Source: Collinsella sp.
GTDB lineage: Bacteria > Actinomycetota > Coriobacteriia > Coriobacteriales > Coriobacteriaceae
Assembly: GCA_014871665.1 (NCBI GenBank)
Contig: WGSL01000005.1
Span: 1 to 52,998 of the forward strand
Direction: 5' to 3'
Length of the DNA stretch: 52,998 nucleotides
Each line of letters opens with the position of its first letter. Within the stretch, counting starts at the first letter, position 1. The translations under genes and the position numbers were made by a program. Of the stretch, positions 1 through 8,498 are shown one piece after another. The notes beneath the pieces are model-generated. The model had not been told where the DNA came from. It ran no database searches and saw only the letters and a program-made list of their open reading frames with translations.

Positions 1-1267
1 TGGCCATGTCGGTCTTCTGCTGCAGGTTGGTCTTGATGCTCTGACGCGTCTTCTCGGCGTTCTCGCGCGAGCGCTTGTTGATGAGCACCTGTTCCATGAT
101 CTTGTTGGCGGCGTCTTTGTTCTCGATCAGGTAGGTCGAGAGGCGCTCCTTAAAGAAGGCCGTCATGGCCTGCTGGATAAAGCGGTTATTGATGGCCTTC
201 TTGGTCTGGTTTTCGTAGGACGTCTGGGTGGAGAAGCAGTTGGTCACCAGCACCAGACAGTCCTGGACGTCCTGCCACTTAATGCCGCTCTCGTTTTTGT
301 TGTACTTGCCTTGTTGCTTGATGTAGGCATCGATGGCGCTGGTCAGAGCGCTACGGGCCGCCTTCTCGGGTGAGCCGCCGTTCTCGAGCCACGATGAGTT
401 GTGGTAGTACTCCTGCATCATGAAGGTGCGCGAGAAGCACATGCACGCGGTGATTTTTACGTTGTAATCGGGCAGGTCCTCGCGATCGCGACCGCGACGG
501 TCGGCCTCGATAAAGAAGGGCTCGGTAAGGTAGTCGGTACCGACCTTCTCGAGCACGTAGTCCTCGATGCCCTTGGGATAGCAAAAATCCTCTTCGGAAA
601 ACTCGCCATCGTCGCCCTCGATACGCAGGCGGAAGGTCACGTTAGCGTTGACCACGGCCTGACGGCGCATGGTTTCGCGATACCAATCGTGGGGAATGCT
701 AATCGAGGTAAAGACCTCAAGATCGGGGCGCCACTTGATGGTGGTGCCGGTGCGGTTCTCGTCGCTGGGCTCAATCTCGAGTGCCTTCTTTTTGGCACCG
801 ACGACCTTGCCTTTTTTAAAGTGCAGGGAGTACTTGTTACCGTCACGCCAGACGGTGACGTCCATGTACTCGGAAGCGTACTGGGTCGCGCAGGAGCCCA
901 GGCCGTTGGTGCCGAGCGAGAAGTCGTAGTCGCCGCCCTGGTTGTTGTTATACTTGCCACCGGCGTAGAGCTCGCAGAAGACGAGCTCCCAGTTAAAGCG
1001 CTTCTCGGAAGGGTTCCAGTCGAGCGGGCAGCCACGGCCATTGTCCTCTACCTGGATAGAGCCATCGCGAAAGGCGGTAAGGGTGATGAGCTTGCCGTAG
1101 CCCTGGCGTGCCTCGTCAACGGCGTTGGACAGGATCTCGAAGGCGGCATGCGCGCAGCCATCGAGTCCGTCCGAGCCAAAGATGACGGCGGGGCGCAGGC
1201 GTACGCGCTCCTCGTCCTTGAGCTGACGAATACTGTCGTTACCATAGTTTGCGGTGTTTTTTGCCAT
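1..1267 (-). CDS. Type IIA DNA topoisomerase subunit B (ParE/GyrB-like), 3' end beyond window
   Basis: This ATPase subunit of a GyrB/ParE-type topoisomerase would use ATP to drive strand passage together with a ParC/GyrA partner, which is expected just beyond the left edge. Reading the minus strand from the ATG at 1267 gives about 422 residues without a stop. The N-terminus has GHKL ATPase signatures: a FEILSNAVDEA helix, DNGRGCPLD, then a glycine-rich lid with SLGTNGLGS. The transducer region follows. The wording (RPAVIFGSDGLDG, ELVFCELYAGGKYNNN) matches the divergent ParE-like branch I associate with Clostridia and Coriobacteria rather than canonical GyrB. The long plus-strand ORF over the same bases is a shadow. 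The C-terminal Toprim part lies outside the window. I am confident of the family and less so of ParE versus a second GyrB. Confidence 0.9.
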   Translation of the reverse strand, partial: MAKNTANYGNDSIRQLKDEERVRLRPAVIFGSDGLDGCAHAAFEILSNAVDEARQGYGKLITLTAFRDGSIQVEDNGRGCPLDWNPSEKRFNWELVFCELYAGGKYNNNQGGDYDFSLGTNGLGSCATQYASEYMDVTVWRDGNKYSLHFKKGKVVGAKKKALEIEPSDENRTGTTIKWRPDLEVFTSISIPHDWYRETMRRQAVVNANVTFRLRIEGDDGEFSEEDFCYPKGIEDYVLEKVGTDYLTEPFFIEADRRGRDREDLPDYNVKITACMCFSRTFMMQEYYHNSSWLENGGSPEKAARSALTSAIDAYIKQQGKYNKNESGIKWQDVQDCLVLVTNCFSTQTSYENQTKKAINNRFIQQAMTAFFKERLSTYLIENKDAANKIMEQVLINKRSRENAEKTRQSIKTNLQQKTDMA

Positions 1268-1420
1268 GCTCGCTCTCTTGGTACTTCCTCTTGTGTATTT
1301 AAGTCGTATAGATAGTCAAGGTAGCATAGCCCAGCCCGTGGGCGATTCCAACCAACACGAAATCCATCGAACAATCGTTCGATTAGATAATGAATGCTTG
1401 GAATGCGGGAGGGGCCTGTC

Positions 1421-2803
1421 CTATCCAAACATCTGCGGTAGGTCGATGAAGACGGTTCGATCGCTTTCGCCAGCTTCGAAGCCCGAACGGGAGAAGAATC
1501 CATAGCGATGGCACTTGAGCCCCGTTGCCTCGACTTGGATGATTTCCTCGTCGACCATTTTTTGCGTGACGGGGGATTTGCGGAACTTTGCTTCGTAGAA
1601 TGCGTAACCCTCGGGGTCTTGCGTTACCACATCGAACTCGCCGCTCGTCTTGTTTGCGGGATCGTCGTACCAGTACTTGCCTATGGCGTCGAAAGCCGGT
1701 TCGATCTTGCCGGTCCTGTTCTGCCGCACGAGGTATTGACGGCAGACCTCCTCGAACATATGAGGAACGTAGTTTTCCTCGAAGTCTTGGGAGACGTGAC
1801 GATCATAGAAGACTTCCGGGTCGAGCAGCTGACGCGCCGAGGCATTGCGGAAAACATAGCGATAGTAAAAGAGCGAAAGCGGATCCACTACAAAGTAGCC
1901 GGACTTACGCTTGTTCGTAGGGTCGTTGATGGGTGCACGCTTTTGGACGATTTCGAGTGACATGAGCTTGTCGAGCACGTCTGCCATGGCCGGACCGCTC
2001 GAGACGTGCGACTGTGCCAGCACGTCCCCCCAACGGGAGTAACCTTGTGCGAGAGCCCCGAAAACTTCGTTGGCGTTGGTCATCTTCGAGATCTCGGCGT
2101 TGAGATAGGACGGCACCTCGCTTTCTAAGCGGGCGCCAGGTTCCGTGACGAGCTCGATGATGTTGTCGCGTACGCTTTGGGATTGATCGATGAGGCGATT
2201 GTAAAAGGGGATGCCGCCAAAAACGCTATAGAGCCGCACCTTGTCCTCGGGCGAGAACGCGGGATAGAACTTCGCAGCGTCAAAGTAATCCATGGGCTTA
2301 AGCTCAAGCGCGAGATCAATTCGCCCGTAGAGGGGGCTTTCATGCTCGATGAGGGATTTCATAATCTCAACGTAGGAGCCGCACAGGACAATGTTTAAAC
2401 GTGAGTCTTCCCTGTGAGCGTCGATTGAGGTCTGAAGAATGCTGTCTAAGCCCTTAACCGCATCTCTCAAGTAGGGGTATTCGTCGAGAACGAGGGTAAT
2501 GTTCTTGTCTTTGGCTTGGGCAAACAGAAATTCGATGAGCTCGCGGATGCCTGTGAAGGCGAGCGGAGGAAAGCTCAGCGTTTCAGCAACAAGGGCGGAC
2601 AGACTCTCGAGGTTGTCTGCCTCGGAGGTTTGGCGGCACTCGTAATAGACCGTTGCGACGTCCGACAAATCGGTTAGCGCCTGCTTGATGAGCTCACTTT
2701 TTCCGACGCGACGCCTGCCGTAAATGAGAACATTGCGCTGCTCAGGTGCTTTGAGCGTTTTCTTAATACGGGCGAGTTCACGCTCCCTGCCAATGAATTC
2801 CAC
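1421..2803 (-). CDS. STAND/Arch_ATPase-family ATP-binding protein with DUF234-like C-terminus
   Basis: A 460-residue P-loop protein. Walker A is GRRRVGKSEL near residue 30 and Walker B is ITLVLDEYPYL near 105. A sensor-like LNIVLCGSYVEIM and a winged-helix-like middle follow. The end (EFDVV, then YEAKFRKS) has the spacing of a PD-(D/E)XK nuclease fold, as in DUF234 proteins. This family is common in archaea and gut bacteria and its role is poorly known; a DNA-linked or regulatory job is inference. The start is GTG at 2803 with an AAGGAA ribosome site about 9 bases upstream. Four copies of an ACTCGG-N6-CCGAGT-type palindrome begin only 3 bases upstream of the start codon. It is transcribed alone, divergently from the XRE gene. 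Confidence 0.8.
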   Translation of the reverse strand: MEFIGRERELARIKKTLKAPEQRNVLIYGRRRVGKSELIKQALTDLSDVATVYYECRQTSEADNLESLSALVAETLSFPPLAFTGIRELIEFLFAQAKDKNITLVLDEYPYLRDAVKGLDSILQTSIDAHREDSRLNIVLCGSYVEIMKSLIEHESPLYGRIDLALELKPMDYFDAAKFYPAFSPEDKVRLYSVFGGIPFYNRLIDQSQSVRDNIIELVTEPGARLESEVPSYLNAEISKMTNANEVFGALAQGYSRWGDVLAQSHVSSGPAMADVLDKLMSLEIVQKRAPINDPTNKRKSGYFVVDPLSLFYYRYVFRNASARQLLDPEVFYDRHVSQDFEENYVPHMFEEVCRQYLVRQNRTGKIEPAFDAIGKYWYDDPANKTSGEFDVVTQDPEGYAFYEAKFRKSPVTQKMVDEEIIQVEATGLKCHRYGFFSRSGFEAGESDRTVFIDLPQMFG

Positions 2804-2805
2804 TT

Positions 2806-2907
2806 ACTCGGTTCCTTCCGACTCGGTTTTGTCCGAGTTAATTGTATAGCATGAATCAGTTTATGCTCGAGTTTACTCGGACAAAACCGAGTCGGTTCTG
2901 TCCGAGT
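2806..2907. repeat. Four palindromes ACTCGG-N6-CCGAGT upstream of the ATPase gene
   Basis: Copies sit at 2806-2823 (ends CCGACT), 2821-2838 (perfect), 2875-2892 (perfect) and 2890-2907 (AGTCGG-N6-CCGAGT). They form two overlapping pairs, each with a 15-bp step, and the 2821 and 2875 copies are exact reverse complements of one another. They cover the leader and probable promoter of the minus-strand ATPase gene, so an operator cluster is the simplest reading. Confidence 0.85.
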
Positions 2908-2971
2908 AAGTTTGAATAGTGAACCGAAGTTGTAATGTCCGCATGGCGATGACGAACATGGTTTCCATAAT

Positions 2972-3038
2972 GACAGATATAGTTGACATCTTCTGATAGA
3001 TGCAATATATTTCTGCCATGTTGCAACGGATATCTGTC
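2972..3038. promoter_or_regulatory. Promoter of the XRE operon flanked by a 9-bp dyad
   Basis: A -35 TTGACA at 2983-2988 and a -10 TATATT at 3006-3011 are separated by 17 bp, which is close to the ideal sigma-70 spacing. GACAGATAT (2972-2980) and its exact inverse ATATCTGTC (3030-3038) bracket this promoter. The dyad is a plausible operator for autoregulation by the downstream XRE protein; that link is inferred. Confidence 0.65.
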
Positions 3039-3059
3039 TATTACCACGAAAGGAACTCC

Positions 3060-3290
3060 ATGCCGGGCAAAAAGAACCTACGCATGAAGGCGGCGCGCGC
3101 GGCGGTTGGCCTTTCGCAAGCTGACTTGGCCGAGGCCGTGGGCGTTACGCGCCAGACCATCGGCCTGATCGAGGCGGGCGGCTACAACCCCACGCTCAAT
3201 TTGTGCGTGGCAATCTGTAAAGCGCTACGCGTTACGTTGAACGACTTGTTTTGGGAAGACGAGAGCGACGTCGACCCTGACGCTCTTTAG
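3060..3290 (+). CDS. XRE-family small transcriptional regulator
   Basis: A 76-residue Cro/CI-type helix-turn-helix protein consisting of one HTH domain (about residues 8-62, with LSQADLAEAVGVTRQTIGLIEAG) and a short acidic tail. The start at 3060 is preferred over an ATG at 3000 because AAAGGA sits 5 bases upstream and the earlier start would lie inside the promoter. It belongs to the group of short XRE regulators normally paired with a small membrane protein, and it is followed 9 bases later by exactly such a gene. It probably binds the dyad around its own promoter. No toxin is recognisable, so an antitoxin role is not supported. Confidence 0.9.
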   Translation: MPGKKNLRMKAARAAVGLSQADLAEAVGVTRQTIGLIEAGGYNPTLNLCVAICKALRVTLNDLFWEDESDVDPDAL

Positions 3291-3299
3291 GAGTTCGCT

Positions 3300-3884
3300 A
3301 TGAAATTTGAAGATTTAAAACTCGTGCAAAAGTGGCGTGAATATGCCGGCCCAAAGGATGAGCGCCTGGAGGCTGAGAACGCGAAGATCTACAAGATTGG
3401 TTTCGTGCTGCTTTCGTTTGGCATGTTGATGATCTTTTTCTACCAGTTTATAGCTCGACAGGTTGCGTGGGTTCACAGCGACGCCAGTGAAATGCCGCAT
3501 GGCTTTGCAACGCCGTTCGAGGCGGCCATGTATTTGTGGCTCGTTCTCGTGATGTTGATTTGCGCAGGACTGCAAACGCGGAAGGGCTATGTCGATACCA
3601 ATCGTTTTGGGCAAACCGAGCATCTTCCTGTTGGATATTTCCTGCTTCTCAGCGGTCTTAGCGGCACCGCGTTCGCGCTTGTTATTGCCGCAATGCGCTG
3701 TATCGCTGAGGCGCAGGTCGTACCGCTCGAAAGCGTCTTTTGGTTGGCGAACCTGGCCACGGGCGTGTTCTGCGGTGCGACGATTTTCGCGGCCACGTTT
3801 GCTGGCCTGTGCGCAACGTTTTTCACGGCGAAAAGACGCCGTGCCAAGCTCGAGGCAGAACTCGACTCCACTGACGATATCTAA
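3300..3884 (+). CDS. Four-helix integral membrane protein (DUF6773-like)
   Basis: 194 residues with four hydrophobic segments (about 30-50, 78-100, 112-135 and 145-170) between a charged N-terminal head and a basic/acidic tail. It resembles the membrane proteins that accompany short XRE regulators in Firmicutes and Actinobacteria (DUF6773-type); the exact family is uncertain. It follows the XRE gene by 9 bases with AGGAG just ahead of its ATG, so both are one operon, closed by the hairpin at 3889. Function is unknown; envelope stress or sensing is only a guess. Confidence 0.75.
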   Translation: MKFEDLKLVQKWREYAGPKDERLEAENAKIYKIGFVLLSFGMLMIFFYQFIARQVAWVHSDASEMPHGFATPFEAAMYLWLVLVMLICAGLQTRKGYVDTNRFGQTEHLPVGYFLLLSGLSGTAFALVIAAMRCIAEAQVVPLESVFWLANLATGVFCGATIFAATFAGLCATFFTAKRRRAKLEAELDSTDDI

Positions 3885-3888
3885 TGCG

Positions 3889-3926
3889 AAATGGGCTGGC
3901 TCTGGGTATCCAGAACCAGCCCATTT
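3889..3926. terminator. Strong hairpin after the XRE operon
   Basis: AAATGGGCTGG (3889-3899) pairs with CCAGCCCATTT (3916-3926), extended inwards by TCTGG/CCAGA around a 5-base loop. It lies between convergent genes and could end both transcripts, although the U-run is short. Confidence 0.75.
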
Positions 3927-3973
3927 GATGTTCGATGAGCCGAGTCGGCGTCTCTCACAAAAGTAACTAGGAG

Positions 3974-6900
3974 CTAGCGAGGCCTATCCGAATTGACCTC
4001 ATCGGCGGTGTCGATTTCGAGCGCCGTGCGGCGGGCGCTGTAGGCGACAAGGCCGGCACCAGCTGCGGCGAGTGCTGCTGCGGCTGCCGTAAGGGGAGCG
4101 TTGACATCGCCCGTGCCCGCAAGCGCGCCCGCTTTTCCGGAGCGCTTGTTATTGCCGTGGTCCTTGCCACTGCCGGAGCTGCTTCCGCCGGAGCCGCCGC
4201 CCTTGTCAGTACCGCCGCCACTCGAGCCACCATCGCCGTCTGCTGTCATCGGGGCGTCGTGAAGTCCTATCGTATCCGCGCTGCCGCATACGCCGACCTG
4301 AACTTCCGAGCGCTCGCATGCTGCGTCGGGCACATGAAGTTCGTGCAGCACGGCACCCAGCGCCGAGTTTGCGCCCGGTCGAATTTCCTCGAGCGTTACA
4401 GGATCGAGCGCCACCAGATTACGCGCCTTTGCGTAGAGCGTGACGCGTTTGCCCACTTCGTCGCCCCAACTCTCGGGGATGGCGAAGCTCATGCGGAACT
4501 GTCCAGTGCAGCCCGGTGCCAGCACGGCGTTTCCATTGTCGGCAACCAGCGGGTGCGTCGCAAAACGTGTGCCCAGCGTCTCGACTGCGTATTTCACGTG
4601 TGCCATGTCGTTGGCCGGAGCATCTTCGGCAAGCTCTGGATCAAAGATCGATGCCGTGCGTGCGTTCGCTCCGAATCCGATGGATGCGCTGGAGAACGGC
4701 TGGCTGGAGCCCTCTCGGTATAGATCGATCGTGCCGGCGGTGAGCAGCGTGTTGCCGTCGTTTCGCACCGTGACCATGAAGGATTCGCCTGCTGCTCCGG
4801 GCACCACCGCGCCCGAGGTAGCGACCGCGCCCGTCGGAGTGGCGCACGCCACCAAGGGTACTTCGATGCCGTGCAGCTCTGCCTCGCTCTGCTCGGCACT
4901 CACAATGTGCGTGGCGAGTGCGGAGAGCATGCCTCCCGACGTCAAAAACGTCGTTATCTGATCGACGGGATGGTCCAGCTCGCACATCACGAACGGCTCC
5001 GTGAACAGATCGCCTGCCAAGGTGCTGGCGAAGATGCGGAAGTGCTTGCCCATTACCGCCACCGGGTTGCCTTCTTCGTCGTAGGTTTGTCCCACCTTGC
5101 CATCGGTGTTCTCTACATAGAGCACGCACCTGCCGTTGTTGCTTACGCTAAACGATGCTGGGCCACAGCCTGCGGCACCCACGGGCTGCGTTGCAAATGC
5201 CGATGCGCCTCGCGTCCAAGTAATATGCTGCAGTTGCTCGTTGATGGTGGCCAAAAAGCCCGTGTGCTGCGGCCATGGCACCGCACGGGGCACCGCGGCG
5301 TCCGGCGGCATAACGCCCCAGCCCGCGATAGACTGGCCGATCACGGCGTACGATGCGCAGCCGCAACCGTTTGCGGTCTCGTACGCAACGGGCACCACCA
5401 TTTTGCCGTTGATATTCTCGGGCTCACCCAGCTCGATACTCGACGGTGCTTGCGGAAAGCGGAGGACTTGACGGAACGTGAGACTGTCGCCCGAAACATC
5501 CGACCACAGGGCAAAGCATTCCAGCGCAACCTCAGCCTCGCTGCCGAGCGCCTTTTCTGCGGTGATTCCGCGGCGGTGGAGGTAGGCACCCGACAGACGC
5601 CCGTCGACCAGCGTCTTGCCCACCGTGATGCGCGGGCACTGCAGACAATGGTAGCCATCCTCTTGCAGGCGGCCGCGCGAAATGCTGCGCCATGACGTAT
5701 GCGACACCACGCGAACTCCGCCGTTGCTGATGCGTAGGCGCACAACGGACAGTATGCCGGATGTGCTCGCCGCATCGAGAAGGGTGTTGTCGCCGGCGGG
5801 GCGCTCGCCCGAGATCAGCAGCACGTAGGCGTCTTGGTTTCCCCTCCCGTCTGTATATTCCACCACGTCGAAGTCGTAATCGAATATGCCGCTGCGCTCC
5901 ACGTCGCCCTCGCCAAACCCAAGGGGGAAGTCCACGGGCGTGGGAGCGGACCACGTGCCGTTCGTTTTTGTATGCACCACCAGGCGCGAGCGACCATTCT
6001 CTCCGTAGCGCACCGAGGCGATACGGAACAGGCACTCCACGCCGGCGATCATCGCCAGCTTCATGTGGGCTTCGCTGAGCACGCCAGCAAACAGCACGTT
6101 GTCGCTCGAGGGCTTGATGCCGCCACGCTCGTCCTCCGATACACCAGCAGAATTGGCGTTGGGGTCCGCAGCGGCGTCCTTCGCCTGCCCGATATAGGTG
6201 TACTTATACATCGGCGCGGCGTTTTCGTCGTTCTCTATCAGTGCATGGACGAAATGCTCGATCTGTCCCGTGTCGTCGCTTTCTGCATCCGCCTCGAGCT
6301 CAATGCGCGTGACCGCTTGATCCCAATCGCGCACGACGGGCGCGACGTTTACGACAGCGGCCTTAACCTCGGCGCGTGCGAGCAGCTCGGCGTTGGTGAC
6401 GATGGTGGCCGATGCGATGAATTGCGGCACGCCGCCCGCCTCGATGTTGCTGGGCGTGCCGAAGCGGGCATCCAACGTGTAAGGCATATCTCCACCCAAT
6501 GCGAGCTCAGAGCGCTGGAGCACATACTGGTTGCCATTGTTCACCGACATATTCCATGAATCGAGGAGTGTGGGCCACGACCCCGACCAAGCCTTGGTGG
6601 TCCACTTGAACATTACGAACTGGAGTATCACATCGACATCGACGTCTGCACCCACGCGCAGCCGCGGAAGCTGGTGCCCGTCCGCCTTCTCGTACCCAAT
6701 GAACAGGGTGAGGGATGCGGCGCCACGCACGGCAGACGAAGCGACGCCTGCAACGCCGGCGCCAAAGGTGACGGCAAGTCCGATCTGGATAGTGAATGAG
6801 CCCGACGTGTTGGAATAGGCGAGCGAAATGTTCTTGAAAAACGCCGCGCCGCTGCCGTGCGTGTGGGCACCCACGGCGAGCGCCAGCTTCGCTAGCACCC

Positions 6901-8341
6901 AGGGGTTGACGTTTAGGAAAAACGGCACCGGTCCTAGGGTAAACTGCTCGGTCCAATTGAGGTCGGTTCTTACCTGGAAGAGGGCCTTAATATTGCCGTA
7001 TGCGGGGTCGTTGTTGTTACCCCAGGTTTTGCCCACCCAATCGTAGGCGAGCGAGCCGTACAGCTGTGTGGCGATATCCATCGTAAACAGCAGCGTGCAG
7101 TGGTGACGAAGCAGCTTGGTGTTTCTTGGATCGGTGCCCGAACCGGCACTCATACTCTTGTACTGATTCCACTTCCCCTCCATTTCGTCGAGGTAGCGGT
7201 TTGCCTGCTTGGCGCCCGACTCACGCGGCGATTTCTTCCAGTATTCCGGATCCGGATTGCCCGAATCGTTCATGTAGCCGACCGGTTTGTATCCTCCGCC
7301 AAACAGCACGTATCCGGCAAACGAGAAATCGAACAAAATGGGGAACGAGGGCATCCAGCACGTGAACTTATTGCCGCCGATGCCGGGAAACGCCGCCGGG
7401 AAATCAAACGGAGTAATCTCTTGGGCCATGGGGGGGGGGACGATAGTGGGCGAGCCCGATTCCGCCTTTGCGGCCGGCGCGGTGACAACGGCCATGGGGG
7501 AGGAGAGCGTATAGGTTTTGCCCTGATAGTCGAGGACAAAGCGCAGCTTGCATCCTTCCTCCAGAAGGCCCGAAGCTGCATCGAGGAACGTGTCTTCAAG
7601 CGTGAACGTTGCCAGATTATCCGAACCCGATGCACTGGCCTTGACTTGGCCAATCTGCGTGACGGTTTCGGGTGAGCTGCTCGTGGAGGGCATTACCTTG
7701 TTGATGTGCAGCGTTGCCTGTCCACCCTGTGGCAGATGCGCCTGCACGGTAAAGGCATGCGTATCGGCCTGCTCGTTTGCCGCGTCGTCCTTCGGCATTG
7801 CCATAAACGTGGCATCGGCGTACTGGATGTCCCATTCGTCGAATGTGAACTGGCGGAAGTACGGCTCGCCGTCGGAAAGCGGACGCGTGGGCGCGGTTAT
7901 GGCGGTGCCGCCCTGGATGCGCGCAAGGGGAATCTCGACATCACGGTAGCCCGCCATGCTAATGGAGATGCCGCCGTTAAAGTCGTACGCGTCGAGAAGC
8001 GTTGCCTCGTCCACGTAGCCTTCCGAAAGCGGCGCGACCTCAAAGATGGCCGTGCCTTCGTCATCGGTCGTGGCGGCGAGCTGCTTGCCTGCGGCATAGC
8101 GCGATGTGAGCGTGACCTGGGCACCCGTGATGGGCGTATTCTTGTTGGCGACGTCGACCACGACCACACCAAACATGGTACGCGAGAGAACGAGCACCCT
8201 GAAGGGGTCTTTTTCGTCGGCATAGGCTTCGGTGGGCGCGAACGGCAATATGAAGGCGTTTGCGCTTCCCGGCACGCGCGGCAACATAATGCTCGCCAGC
8301 GAGGACGCTCCGGCAACAAGTAGCGAACGGCGATCAAGCAT
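3974..8341 (-). CDS. Very large surface protein with LAGTGD sorting signal
   Basis: A 1455-residue exported protein. The N-terminus has a twin-arginine-like signal (LDRRSLLVAG, hydrophobic stretch, Ala-rich end). It is followed by a carboxypeptidase-regulatory/Ig-like domain (ANKNTPITGAQVTL, then a TTDDEGTAIFE strand pattern), a long beta-rich body, and a late Ig-like segment (ESFMVTVRNDGNTLLTAG). A Gly/Ser/Lys linker leads to LAGTGD at about residue 1407, a hydrophobic helix and an arginine. LAxTG is the motif known for class E sortases of actinobacteria. I chose the ATG at 8341 (GGGAG upstream), not the longer ORF start at 8437, because the extra 32 codons lie over a promoter-like motif shared with the other LAxTG gene. 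A run of ten C occurs near codon 300. Ligand unknown. Confidence 0.85.
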   Translation of the reverse strand: MLDRRSLLVAGASSLASIMLPRVPGSANAFILPFAPTEAYADEKDPFRVLVLSRTMFGVVVVDVANKNTPITGAQVTLTSRYAAGKQLAATTDDEGTAIFEVAPLSEGYVDEATLLDAYDFNGGISISMAGYRDVEIPLARIQGGTAITAPTRPLSDGEPYFRQFTFDEWDIQYADATFMAMPKDDAANEQADTHAFTVQAHLPQGGQATLHINKVMPSTSSSPETVTQIGQVKASASGSDNLATFTLEDTFLDAASGLLEEGCKLRFVLDYQGKTYTLSSPMAVVTAPAAKAESGSPTIVPPPMAQEITPFDFPAAFPGIGGNKFTCWMPSFPILFDFSFAGYVLFGGGYKPVGYMNDSGNPDPEYWKKSPRESGAKQANRYLDEMEGKWNQYKSMSAGSGTDPRNTKLLRHHCTLLFTMDIATQLYGSLAYDWVGKTWGNNNDPAYGNIKALFQVRTDLNWTEQFTLGPVPFFLNVNPWVLAKLALAVGAHTHGSGAAFFKNISLAYSNTSGSFTIQIGLAVTFGAGVAGVASSAVRGAASLTLFIGYEKADGHQLPRLRVGADVDVDVILQFVMFKWTTKAWSGSWPTLLDSWNMSVNNGNQYVLQRSELALGGDMPYTLDARFGTPSNIEAGGVPQFIASATIVTNAELLARAEVKAAVVNVAPVVRDWDQAVTRIELEADAESDDTGQIEHFVHALIENDENAAPMYKYTYIGQAKDAAADPNANSAGVSEDERGGIKPSSDNVLFAGVLSEAHMKLAMIAGVECLFRIASVRYGENGRSRLVVHTKTNGTWSAPTPVDFPLGFGEGDVERSGIFDYDFDVVEYTDGRGNQDAYVLLISGERPAGDNTLLDAASTSGILSVVRLRISNGGVRVVSHTSWRSISRGRLQEDGYHCLQCPRITVGKTLVDGRLSGAYLHRRGITAEKALGSEAEVALECFALWSDVSGDSLTFRQVLRFPQAPSSIELGEPENINGKMVVPVAYETANGCGCASYAVIGQSIAGWGVMPPDAAVPRAVPWPQHTGFLATINEQLQHITWTRGASAFATQPVGAAGCGPASFSVSNNGRCVLYVENTDGKVGQTYDEEGNPVAVMGKHFRIFASTLAGDLFTEPFVMCELDHPVDQITTFLTSGGMLSALATHIVSAEQSEAELHGIEVPLVACATPTGAVATSGAVVPGAAGESFMVTVRNDGNTLLTAGTIDLYREGSSQPFSSASIGFGANARTASIFDPELAEDAPANDMAHVKYAVETLGTRFATHPLVADNGNAVLAPGCTGQFRMSFAIPESWGDEVGKRVTLYAKARNLVALDPVTLEEIRPGANSALGAVLHELHVPDAACERSEVQVGVCGSADTIGLHDAPMTADGDGGSSGGGTDKGGGSGGSSSGSGKDHGNNKRSGKAGALAGTGDVNAPLTAAAAALAAAGAGLVAYSARRTALEIDTADEVNSDRPR
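7430..7439 (-). repeat. C10 homopolymer inside the surface-protein gene
   Basis: Ten consecutive G on the plus strand (C on the coding strand) encode the three prolines of IVPPPMAQ. Tracts of this length in surface-protein genes are classical sites of slipped-strand mispairing; loss or gain of one C would truncate the protein after about 300 residues. Confidence 0.9.
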
Positions 8342-8403
8342 CTTTGGCTCCCATCCCGCAGGTATCGGTGGAAATAATCCAATTTTGCGAGAAGGTGCCC
8401 CGT

Positions 8404-8443
8404 GGCGGTAGTGCCGTTCGATGGCCAAAATGTCCAATTTGAG
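8404..8443 (-). promoter_or_regulatory. Shared upstream motif of LAxTG surface genes (copy 1)
   Basis: The plus strand reads GGCGGTAGTGCCGTT at 8404-8418, followed by a GGCCAAAATG-type segment. The same 15 bases, with a similar flank, occur at 52826-52840 ahead of the second LAxTG gene. The motif ends 63 bp from the ATG at 8341. It probably binds an activator; the LuxR-type regulator encoded next door is the obvious candidate, by inference. Confidence 0.65.
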
Positions 8444-8498
8444 TGCGCGAAAGCGTCAGGCCTCCGAAGCGCTTTCGATACGCCGGGCAGTTTGGCCG

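Noticed and set aside
401..1315. 304-codon plus-strand ORF
   Set aside because: Antisense to the topoisomerase gene, which has clear GHKL motifs; the plus-strand peptide is a shadow of high-GC codon bias.
3060..3884. Toxin-antitoxin pair
   Set aside because: The second gene is a four-helix membrane protein of 194 residues, not a toxin-like protein; fits an XRE/membrane module.
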